Origin: Aurantiochytrium sp. KH105
Taxonomy: Eukaryota; Sar; Bigyra; Thraustochytrida; Thraustochytriidae
Direction: 5' to 3'
DNA: 64,000 bases
NCBI GenBank assembly: GCA_003116975.1
Contig: BGKB01000095.1
Span: forward strand, 62,001-126,000
Shown in pieces: positions 19,860 through 28,173 of this stretch. Every line of letters begins with the position of its first letter. Position 1 is the first letter of the stretch. The notes below the pieces were generated by a model. That model was not told the DNA's origin, did no database searches, and saw nothing but the letters and a program-made list of their open reading frames with translations. Made by a program: the position numbers and the translations under genes.

Positions 19860-21453
19860 ATGGAGGGGCTCGGTGTACACCGTTTCTGGGGTCTCTCTCC
19901 GGCCGAAGACTTGACTCAACTGCTCGAGCGCGCTCGCGAGGAGAGCGGGGGCGCAGCAGAAGACGATCAAGATGATGTCTTGCGTGTGCTGTGCATTGGT
20001 GCAGGAGACATCCGTCACGCGCTTCGCACGGCAGCGAACCTTCGACGCAAGCAAAAGGCCAACGGTTGCAAACGTAGAGTTGAGGTAGGTCACGTGGCGC
20101 GCTGCTGAGTATGGCGTTTCTCGGAAAAAGCTGAAAACTAACGCAGGTGTTGGTGTCAAATAGATTTGTCTTTTCGACGCTCCCATCGAATGCTTGGCTC
20201 GCCACCTCTTGCTTTTAGCAATCGCATGCGACTGGGAAAAGCCTCTCCGCAAGCGCGCCAACACCTTTCTCGAGGTTCTTGGTAATTGCTCGGTGCAGGA
20301 ACGCACGAGCAAATACATTGCTGATCTTGCGACAGAGCTTGTTCGATTTGTGTGCAATGACAAAGGTCCATTGCGGCGTCTGGTGGACCTCTCCCACCTC
20401 AAGGTACGTCTCTTGTGCAAAGCCTGCGTCTCTCCATTTTATAACAAGCAACGCCGTCTAACTCTCGATCACTCTATGTAGTTTCGCGAGGTCGATGCTC
20501 TTGAGCAGGTGCTGAAATCGTGGAGTGAAGGGGCGCCCTTTGATGTGCAGAATCTACGGGACCGCAGACTGCGGCACTTTTATGGACAGCGATTCGACCA
20601 CCGCGTTGGCATCGTGGACGGAGACTATCAGAATGCTGTCAAGGCACATGCGAGCATCATCCACTACAAACAGTACAAGCATTGGCGGGAAACGGGGATC
20701 GCATTCGAGTTTGGTGACGAAACATATACGATGCCAAATCGAAGCATGGCTTCCTACGCCAAGGGCCGCGAGCGCGGCGAGAGCAAGCTGCGCCGGGGAT
20801 TCTGGACCGATGTTCAAGTGGGACCTTACTTTGCATGGGGCGTCGACTGCGAGCGCACGAACCAGCACGCGACAGATCTCTTCAAGGTTGCGAACAAAGG
20901 CATGGCCACGGAACAGCACCGCCATACCGCCGTACACGTGGCTGTATTTAATGTCCTTTCGATGTTGCACACACTTGAAACAGGGGCGTCGTATACGATG
21001 CGCAAGGCAGGAGATGTCTACAGCGGCATTGAACGCCCACCTGACCCGCAAAAGTTTGCAACTTCTTGCGCGGAAGGCATCATGCAGCTCAAAGACAATG
21101 TCTCCATTGTTCTGTTGTCTGGCGACAGTGTTCAGTCGGCGTTATCTTCGCGGTCAAGGTACACGAGTTACTTTGACTCTATATGGCTTTCGAACACGGC
21201 AGCACATCTTGTCGCAGATGCGAATGTTTTACGCATGCAGCGTACCAAGCAACCAGGCTCAATCGTCGTTGAGGGGGTGCGAAATATGGTGATGCTTGAT
21301 CGGTCTAAAAAGGACGAGTATGCACGACGCGTACTCGCCATGGCGCAGCAAGCAGGCCTGCACGGCATTGAATCGCCCGAGCGGGATGAAAGCAGTGACG
21401 CAAAAGCGTCTCCTGGAACCAAAGAGCTTTTCTCTTTTGTTGTCAAAGCGTAA
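19860..21453 (+). CDS. DNAAF3: Dynein axonemal assembly factor 3 (DNAAF3/PF22)
   Basis: Three exons: 19860-20084, 20164-20403 and 20482-21453, giving 478 aa. The introns (79 and 78 bp) have GTAGGT and GTACGT donors, a CTAAC branch site in the first, and TAG acceptors; both are phase 0. The joined protein follows the DNAAF3 order: HRFWGLSPAEDL at the N-terminus, VLCIGAGDIRHALRT, then across the first junction VE|ICLFDAPIECLARHLLLL, RANTFLEVLGN, and across the second LSHLK|FREVDALEQVLKSW. Then come LRDRRLRHFYGQRFDHRVG, WRETGIAFEFGDETYTMPNRSMASY and GFWTDVQVGPYFAWGVDCE. DNAAF3 acts in the cytoplasm to preassemble outer and inner dynein arms, so the organism should make motile flagella. Confidence 0.93.
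20085..20163 (+). other. DNAAF3 intron 1
   Basis: 79 bp, GTAGGT donor, CTAAC about 20 nt before the TAG acceptor. The in-frame TAG inside it shows it must be removed to join the two conserved exons. Confidence 0.85.
20404..20481 (+). other. DNAAF3 intron 2
   Basis: 78 bp, GTACGT donor and TAG acceptor. Its removal joins LSHLK to FREVDALEQ, matching the continuous segment in DNAAF3 homologues. Confidence 0.85.
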
Positions 21454-21990
21454 AAGCGAAAGGCTAGAAAGAACAACAATTTTCATGGCCGACATCATGA
21501 GAACAGGCTCTTTTTATTTTCTCTTGGTCGCTCGCTGCTCAGACATTGGCGGACGGTCTCATCCGTCTACGATCTCGCCCTCGACCTGTGCGGCAATGAA
21601 CTTCATGAGCATCGTACCAAAGCGATGGTACTTCTCGACGCGCTCTCGCGCAGTTTCATATTGTGATTGCAGCGACGCAATGCTTTGACCAGAGCATCGT
21701 GCGCACTATCATCAAGAAGAACATGGATCCAATCGAGTGTGTGGTGCGGTCTTCGCTGCTTGTGGCGTCGATCATTACAGGCAAATCTGTGCCGGACCTC
21801 CTCGCGCCAGCTCATCACCAACGCATCAAGGACGCGGCTCCGCAAATATATATCATTTCTTCGCGCCAGGAATCGTCCGACTGATTGACGAAGAGCGAGC
21901 AGAACGCATTCATGTGTACTCATGACGAAAGAAGTGCATTCAATGATTACGGGGAGAGGGGAACTATTTTTCAATGGAAGGGAAACGATA
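21454..21990. other. Unresolved coding-like region between DNAAF3 and the ankyrin gene
   Basis: Both strands show codon-like reading here. On the minus strand a frame ends YETARERVEKYHRFGTMLMK...VDG with TGA at 21564-21566, and AATAAA lies about 50 bp downstream; the upstream minus frame (TLDWIHVLLDDSAHDALVKALR) is offset by one base. On the plus strand a frame reading RHWRTVSSVYDLALDLCGN (from about 21543) passes, also after a one-base offset, into IVIAATQCFDQSIVRT, ending at 21884. Antisense codon phases coincide, so one strand is probably a shadow. A short gene or decayed gene is likely, but I cannot choose the strand. Confidence 0.35.
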
Positions 21991-23622
21991 TTATTCATCA
22001 TCGGGGTGATGCCCATTCGAGGCCAAAAAGACCGTTTGGATTTTCTTGAGGGGCACACCTAGTAAAATATCGCCATAGTTGGCGTTCTGAAATTCCTTTT
22101 GTGCGGCAACGAGGACATCTGCAATTTCGACATCAATCGAGTCGCTGTGAACAGCAGTGACCCGAGCCCAGAAGGACTCCTTGGTGCGCAGACCTCCCTT
22201 GGCGTGACGAAGTAAGCGATACGAGGCGGAAAGGCGAACGTAATCGCCAGAGGCAATCGCAAAAGTAGGTTTGGGAACGTCTGTGAGACAAGAGAGCTTT
22301 TGCACTTGTTTGGGGGAGCGCGCTTTGGGGCATTTTTCTTGAAAGACCTGCCGGGCGATTTTGCTGAGCATACGCATATTTACGCCATCATCGTCACTGG
22401 CAACATCTTTCGCAAGAAACCAAGGTGATACGCCGTTCTTGTCTTCTGTCAGCGGATCTACATCACGATCCGCGAAAGAAAGAATGTATGCCACAACTTT
22501 GGCATTGTCGGGCACGCTCGCTGCAACGTGTAAGAGTGAGCTCTGTGTTTCTTGGTTAAGGATCGAGGGGTCTGCTCCGCGGTCGTAGAGCATCTGCATG
22601 ACCTCGACCTGGCGCATCATTGCAGCTGTCATGAGAGGGGTCTCGATGAATTCGCCAATGTTGTCGTTCTGTGCCCCCTTCTTAAAAATTCCAAGGTCAG
22701 GATTGGCGCCATGATCAAGGAGAATCCGAACCACGTCAATGTAGTCGTTGAGTGCTCTGCCGAGTGCAAGACGAATCAACGACATCCGGCGCGCACTGCG
22801 CGTCTCGGTACTTTGCAAAGGGTCGGCGCCCATGTCCAAAAGGTACTGCGTCACCTCGGCCCTACCATCAGCAACAGCGCGCAAGAGCGGAGAGACCGCG
22901 GTGCTGATTTTCCCTTTTCCCTCAGCGCTCTCGGGCGTCAGCGTCTCCAATGGGTCGACGCCAAACTTCTCCACGAGAAGTTTAACTACAGGGAGCCTGC
23001 CGAATCTCGCGGCCGTCTCAAGCGGGGTATGCATGGCTACCTTAAGATTACGCGATGGCGAAGCAAGCAGACGCGTCCCAGAAAGGACAAAGTCGAGCGA
23101 GCGTTCGAAGCCGAGTGCGGCAAAAGCATGGACGAGCGTGCACTTCGGAAAGTACACGCCGACAAGTCCCTTAAGATCGAGCGAGAAGTCGGGGCTTTCC
23201 TGATGCATGCCAAAGCCATACTTCCAGAGAATCATGTCCTGACTCATTTGAGGGCTTTGGCTGAAGAGCTCGCGGAGTTGCTTGAGGACGAGATTGTCGA
23301 GATTCCGAATCTGGCCCTCTTGCAGTTTCGTGGGGTCCCATTGTTCGTCAAAGACGACGACGAAAAGCTCTCGGAATTTGTTCGCGACAGACTCCTTTGG
23401 CGCGCCCTCGCCCATTTGGTCGGCCAAAAAATCGATCAGATTCGCGTTCACGAGAGCACTGGTGTGCACGTCGCGCGCAGAGCCTGTTGCAAGTTTCTGC
23501 AAGTTTGCAACGTTCGCAGACTCTCTGCTTCTGTTGCTCCTCACTGTGCCCTGCGAGCCCCCATGCAACGGGGAAGAGGCGGCCGCGGTCAAGGTGGCCT
23601 CATTCGAGCTAGCGCAGCCCAT
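21991..23622 (-). CDS. Ankyrin-repeat protein with N-myristoylation signal
   Basis: 543 aa, intronless. The N-terminus MGCASSNEA fits N-myristoylation at G2 with palmitoylation at C3, so membrane attachment is likely. About residues 60-165 are helical, with a start-like FRELFVVVFDEQWDP segment. Ankyrin repeats occupy about 165-400; recognisable units include LETAARFGRLPVVKLLVEKFG, SPLLRAVADGRAEVTQYLLD, DVVRILLDHGANPDLG, TPLMTAAMMRQVEVMQMLYD and SLLHVAASVPDNAKVVAYIL. The C-terminus (about 460-543) has a beta-rich module (VRLSASYRLLRHA, ESFWARVTAVHSDSIDVEIA) that looks like a small barrel domain. Function is unknown; a membrane-tethered scaffold is the natural reading. Confidence 0.8.
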   Translation of the reverse strand: MGCASSNEATLTAAASSPLHGGSQGTVRSNRSRESANVANLQKLATGSARDVHTSALVNANLIDFLADQMGEGAPKESVANKFRELFVVVFDEQWDPTKLQEGQIRNLDNLVLKQLRELFSQSPQMSQDMILWKYGFGMHQESPDFSLDLKGLVGVYFPKCTLVHAFAALGFERSLDFVLSGTRLLASPSRNLKVAMHTPLETAARFGRLPVVKLLVEKFGVDPLETLTPESAEGKGKISTAVSPLLRAVADGRAEVTQYLLDMGADPLQSTETRSARRMSLIRLALGRALNDYIDVVRILLDHGANPDLGIFKKGAQNDNIGEFIETPLMTAAMMRQVEVMQMLYDRGADPSILNQETQSSLLHVAASVPDNAKVVAYILSFADRDVDPLTEDKNGVSPWFLAKDVASDDDGVNMRMLSKIARQVFQEKCPKARSPKQVQKLSCLTDVPKPTFAIASGDYVRLSASYRLLRHAKGGLRTKESFWARVTAVHSDSIDVEIADVLVAAQKEFQNANYGDILLGVPLKKIQTVFLASNGHHPDDE

Positions 23623-23767
23623 GGGTCGCCAGGCTATGTGCTCTGCTTTGCAAAAATGCTAGCCCTACCAGAGTTAATTTGATTTCCGGTCTGCCGCCAT
23701 CACCTGCTGCTGCTTCGCGACGCTCTTGCAGCTCTCCCTGCAACACTTGAGCCTTCATCGCAGCAAG

Positions 23768-24118
23768 ATGACGTCTGGCACGCAAGGTTCCTATAGCGCC
23801 CAACTCTCACTGACTGTGAAGTTTCTCCCTCCATCCTTCTTCTCTTCCCCCCCCTCGACCTTTGCGAATCTACTCGCCCTCTCACGCGTACTACTCGCCT
23901 GGCGGCACGTGCACACATCAGAAGATCTAGCCGAGGAATCGCGCTTCGGTCACGCCCTCGGCCGCCTCGCCGCCGCGCTGGGCGACGTCGAACGCAAGCT
24001 TCCGCAGCGACAGCGAGCCTTGGTGGCGGCGATGTCACGCAGCAACTTGAAGGAAAGAGAGAGGCGGGATAACTCGGGATGCAAGAGACGAGGATGCAGG
24101 ATATGCTTAGATGGATGA
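23768..24118 (+). CDS. Possible short hypothetical protein
   Basis: 116 aa from ATG 23768. Residues 40-95 read like a helical protein (FANLLALSRVLLAWRHVHTS, FGHALGRLAAALGDVERKLPQ) with good codon choice, while the C-terminal end (GCKRRGCRICLDG) runs into a GGAT repeat and looks non-coding, so the true gene may be spliced or end elsewhere. It starts 145 bp from the divergent ankyrin gene. I recognise no family. Confidence 0.35.
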   Translation: MTSGTQGSYSAQLSLTVKFLPPSFFSSPPSTFANLLALSRVLLAWRHVHTSEDLAEESRFGHALGRLAAALGDVERKLPQRQRALVAAMSRSNLKERERRDNSGCKRRGCRICLDG

Positions 24119-24145
24119 TTGAATGGATGGATGGATGGATGAATG
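24111..24145. repeat. (GGAT)n simple repeat
   Basis: GATG/GGAT tetranucleotide units, slightly interrupted, in the region between the short hypothetical and the 2OG-Fe(II) oxygenase 3' end. Confidence 0.8.
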
Positions 24146-24505
24146 GGTTGGTGGATTGATGAATGCCCTGTGGGCGGCAAGATGCGCGGACAAGATTCAT
24201 CGGATAGGATTGGAAGACTAAACGGAATGCGAGGCCAAGGTTGTGGTGGCTGTGGCTATCAAATTTTGGGCGTGTGCCTGCGGGCTGCAGCCCGTGCCAC
24301 TCGTTGGGCGACTGCCTCAACGTGTATGCTGGGAAAGTGAGCGGTGTGTATATAGCAACGAACGAGATTCGCTTGTTTTGTGATCAACCCTAGCCGCACC
24401 GTCGGCTTTGGCTTCAAGCCTCGCTCTGGATCTTGATTGGCTCAAAGCGGAGGCGCGAAGAGGCAGAGAGACAATGCAGTACGCGCCAAGGGAGTCTATT
24501 ACATG

Positions 24506-25729
24506 TCATCGCCGGCCATTCCTCTTGGTCTTTCCCCGACCTTTGTTCTTGGTCCTGTTTCCCACCTGCGAATTGCCCCTCCTGGTCTTGGCCTTTTTGG
24601 CTGCGTTCTTGCCATGGGATTCGGGCTCGAAGCGGTACAAATCGCCTTCGACTAGGAACCAACCAAAGAGGCTGTAACGCGGCGCACGCCCCGTCCGGGG
24701 TCGCACGGCCGTCACGGCGTGTTCGCGTGGCACGACAAAGGATACGAGAGAGTTGAAGAGCGGCACGTAAGATGATCTCTGTGCGCCAGGATCGAGGTCG
24801 AGAAGCGCCCCGCCGTCCGCCTTTGTCCAGTCCTTGGTCAGGTAGAAGATGACGGCAACGTCGCGAGACCAAAGCTTGCCGTCTTCGCGATGATAGCCCA
24901 AGTCATCGTGCGGAGCAATATGGTCTCCGGCACTGTATCTGCCAGCGGAGATGACTGCCTTTTTCTCGGGCAAAAGATTTTGCACAGCTCTTCGCACCAA
25001 GGCGAGAGGGTCCTTTCGTCCACGCGCACTTGCTACATAGAACCTGTGAGCGGTAGCGTTGCGCTGCGTGTCGTCGGCATCACGCCGAACCTCCCAGCGA
25101 GACTCGGGCAAGGTTTCGAGGATATGAAGAGCAGCCTCGGCTGCGGCAGAGGGCAAGAAGTTTTCGATGCGGACAAGGCCGCCGGCATGCTCGAGCTTTT
25201 CAACGAGGTCGATCTTGCTCAGATGCATCGACACGGCGTCTTTGTTTTGAAGCCACGCGAGTCCCTCTTCGATTATTGCAGCACGGTCCTTGTTCTTGCC
25301 GCCATCATCATCATCATCATCGTCGACGTCGTCATCATCATCGTCATCAGTCCTTGCCGCGCATGATGGTGATGAGGACGATGGATGGGCAAGTCTGATG
25401 GTCTCTGGCTTTGTGTCTCGATGATCTCCCTCTTCTGGCCTGCCAGTCCCTTTGCCTGCTTGCGCACGGGGACGTTTGCGAGGCCTTACAAGGTCGGGGC
25501 CGTCCGCACCTTGATGATGCTGGTCTTCTTGGTGGTCTTCAAGGTCGCTTTCGTTCTGGCTCTCCTCAACGACGGCCGTCGTGGTCGCATCTTGCTGGCG
25601 CTTGGCCGCGCGAGCCGCTGCTAGCACACGCTTGCGCCGTTCGCGGCTTCGTTTCCCCATGCTTGCTTGCGTGCGTTGACTTGACTCTGCTTGCATCTCC
25701 AGAGCTTGCTTGCTGTGCCGACCTTCCAT
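24506..25729 (-). CDS. 2-oxoglutarate/Fe(II)-dependent oxygenase (prolyl-hydroxylase-like fold)
   Basis: 407 aa, intronless. The C-terminal half is a 2OG-Fe(II) oxygenase domain (about 180-370): GLVRIENFLPSAAAEAAL, then GRYSAGDHIAPHDDLGYH with the iron ligands H274 and D276, FYLTKDWTKADGGALLDLDP, the distal H337 in VPREHAVTAV and a 2-oxoglutarate-binding Arg at about R346 or R351. The N-terminal 150 residues are basic then highly acidic (an Asp run at about 128-142) and the C-terminus is Lys/Arg-rich (GRGKTKRNGRR), which suggests a nuclear or nucleolar location. Such domains hydroxylate protein or nucleic-acid targets; here the substrate is unknown. A later start at residue 24 (MGKRSRERRKR) is also possible. 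Confidence 0.85.
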   Translation of the reverse strand: MEGRHSKQALEMQAESSQRTQASMGKRSRERRKRVLAAARAAKRQQDATTTAVVEESQNESDLEDHQEDQHHQGADGPDLVRPRKRPRAQAGKGTGRPEEGDHRDTKPETIRLAHPSSSSPSCAARTDDDDDDDVDDDDDDDGGKNKDRAAIIEEGLAWLQNKDAVSMHLSKIDLVEKLEHAGGLVRIENFLPSAAAEAALHILETLPESRWEVRRDADDTQRNATAHRFYVASARGRKDPLALVRRAVQNLLPEKKAVISAGRYSAGDHIAPHDDLGYHREDGKLWSRDVAVIFYLTKDWTKADGGALLDLDPGAQRSSYVPLFNSLVSFVVPREHAVTAVRPRTGRAPRYSLFGWFLVEGDLYRFEPESHGKNAAKKAKTRRGNSQVGNRTKNKGRGKTKRNGRR

Positions 25730-25930
25730 TCAAAGTGGGCCAAGTCCAAGTGAATGACCAGAGAAGAGCGATGCGTCTGGCGTAGCTAGCAGCCAATGCA
25801 GTTGTTGCTCCAACTTGAGGTCTCCTCCATTGCGGAATTTGCGGTAGGCTTCATTGATATCGACCGAGTATGGGTCCGCGTTTCGCTTGCGACTTGTCAC
25901 AAGTATTCTTTTGAGTGAGGAGTTCGGCAC
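25730..25930 (-). other. 66-codon open frame in frame with and abutting the 2OG oxygenase start
   Basis: Begins ATG (MPNSSLKRILVTSRK) and ends TGA at 25730, directly followed in the same frame by the ATG of the oxygenase gene. It could be an upstream ORF or an N-terminal extension cut by a stop, or only the antisense shadow of a plus-strand frame (see the gene at 25796). Codon choice is good on both strands. Confidence 0.3.
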
Positions 25931-27167
25931 GTCGAAAACTCAACTTTGGACGTGAATCTTGCCAAATCCAAAGAACTGTTTGTAGTGCCACAGAATGTCA
26001 TCTTGGATTGACATGAATGCCGCCTAGATCCACCTCCGAGGCATGCATCGCGGGATGCTCTCATCGCAGCGCTTTGTGATGGTGCTCACCAAATGTGTAC
26101 TTTTCCGACCCTAGTGTCTCGTGGAACTGCATTTTGCCGTTGAGTTCTTTGGCTCGACAGAGGATGGGCTGGCAAAGAAGATCTTTTTCATTGTCGAAGA
26201 AGATAAGCGGTTTAATGCATGGAGCGACGGCGACGTGCCGTGGTCTTGTCCTTCCGAGGAATCAACTGCGGGCAACATCCAGTCGGATCGAGAAGAAGCT
26301 GGCGATGATGAAGCTTCCAGTCATGGCACAGGCCTGAGCAAGCTGAGCGCATGCAGCTTTTGGACAAAGAGGAAAGTCTATGTGGGTCCTTCTCGACGTG
26401 ATTTACAGCCATTTGACAGCCACGGGGCGAATGCAGCAAGATCTGAATCTGAACTCGTGACTTTGCGCAAGTCATTGGACAAGCTAGAGTTGCAGAACTG
26501 GAATGGAGAAATTGTAGGGTCAGAACAGATTCTGTCCAATGCGAGAAAGGCTTTGGACAGTTACGTGAGGATACCCTATCGTCGTCGTCAGTTCGAAGAA
26601 GAGGAAACGCTGGGTGCCTTGGCACAGTGCGCAGGATTCCAAGCCATCCCACGTCCCAAGGAAAAGTATTCTCCTGATGAGGAAGAGCCTCGGGAAGCGG
26701 TCGTGGGGAAAAAGAAGTCCAAGGCAGTTATAAAACTTGGAGTCAAGCTCGGTGAGCAAATCGGGCTTTCTATTGATGACCAGGATCCTCACGTCATTGT
26801 GGTTGTACTCGAAAAAGATTGCTGGGACGACGTGCAAACGATTTGGGAGAACCTGCGGGGTCAGTCCGAAGACGAAGGAGATAAAGAAGAAGAAGAAGAA
26901 GAAGAAGAAGAAGAAAAGGGGCATCCCTTGCTGGCAGTTGCGGTCTGCAATACTAAAGAGGAATGGAATTTCAAGGACCAGGATAAGTTTGAACCTGCGC
27001 TCCGTGCAAGACTCTTTGACCGACTTGAGGTGCTGACGTGGCGGGATGCTCCTGAAGTCGAGTATCGGGATCCCAAGAATTACTACTCGGAGCACGAGGA
27101 GCTGGCGCTTTTACATGAGCTTTGCTCACGTGCAAAAAGGCTGCAACGGTCTTTTCTCAACACCTGA
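25796..27167 (+). CDS. Hypothetical acidic protein; 5' structure unresolved
   Basis: The secure part is the 3' frame 26115-27167, about 350 aa: VELHFAVEFFGSTEDG, IFFIVEEDKRFNAW, RKVYVGPSRRDLQPF, KLGVKLGEQIGLSIDD, a Glu run (about 257-266) and FDRLEVLTWRDAPEVEYRDP near the end. It contains no in-frame ATG, so it needs an upstream exon or a GTG at 26121; CCCTAG before 26115 could be a splice acceptor. Upstream, a different frame from ATG 25796 reads like protein (EVSSIAEFAVGFIDIDRVWV) but meets TGA at 25916 and 26009 before shifting frame near 26130. Either introns remove these stops or this is a decaying gene. No family recognised. Confidence 0.5.
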
Positions 27168-28173
27168 AAGCATCTAAAATTGTTATGTTTATTACCTTTG
27201 TTACAAGAAATCGCGGTCGCCGCCAGAGGCCATGCCACTGAGAAGGAATCGAGTGTATCTCATCTGCAACTCGAGACCGTGTAGCCTCGCGTGCGCCATC
27301 TGACACCAAGGGTTAGCACGAGTGGCAGCGGTCTAAATGGTCTTGCTGGACATGGACATATTATTCTTCTCTTTGAGCGCTCGCCGATTACAAAGAAAGC
27401 GGTGTCGGACGTTGAAAAGGAGCATTTTGGTCCTACATGTCAGAAATAGTCGGAAGTACCGTTGTCTGAAAGCTCTTACAAACAATAGCATTCGTGTGCC
27501 ACAAAAATCATCGACCGTGAGTAACCAAGTCCTTGTGATGTTGCAGAGAATGTCAGATGGCTGTTGGCGCGACATTTCTCTGCAGAGGATTGCGTGCTTC
27601 TGGTCTGGCAAGCCCGTGTCAGTGTAACGTCGAATGATCACTGCGCGACTCGTTGCTACGCGTTCATTTGCGCATAAATTCTTTTTTGGAGTCCCAAAGG
27701 CCCACAAACGATCTCGAAACGCAAGCAACTTATCATTTCTTTGCTTCGAACTCCCTCGTAATACGCTTTTGTTGAGAGTATTTGCAGCGTCCAATGAGCA
27801 AAAACACGCAGATTTGTGCAAGTAGCCTGGTTTTTCAGCTCTTTCCTTTCACTATGCACAGCTGCAAGCCACCATTTCCATCAAAAATGGTGGTGATCAC
27901 TCAGGTGTTAGATGGCGAACAAATCCAACTAGAAGACACGGGTTGCCAATGCAGTCAATAAAACCTTCACCGTGGTTATCTCTCTTTCTCTCTCTCTCTC
28001 ACGGTGTGGCAAGTCACAAGACGTGTACAAGAGGCAATATAGCTGCAAAGATTGCCTTTTCACAGTTGCACGCCGTGGGCTTGACAAACGATTCGTCGCA
28101 CATAAAAACTATAAAACACAGAAGTTAAGGTTTGGTGATTCATGCTTTCAAGGGTCATCCATCAATCAATCAA
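27168..28173. other. 1-kb lower-GC region, no supported gene
   Basis: Lies between convergent genes. Short frames on both strands look partly coding (for example IILLFERSPITKKAVSDVEK on + near 27350) but are interrupted by stops, and the 162-codon minus frame is rich in Cys/Arg and unconvincing. AATAAA occurs at about 27957. It may be a decayed gene or a long 3' UTR. Confidence 0.4.

Noticed and set aside
22552-23682. 376-codon plus-strand open frame over the ankyrin gene
   Set aside because: Antisense shadow; the minus strand has ankyrin repeats and an acylation signal.
27333-27821. 162-codon minus-strand frame
   Set aside because: Long for its base composition but Cys/Arg-rich, with no recognisable motif, poor codon choice and no clear start context.
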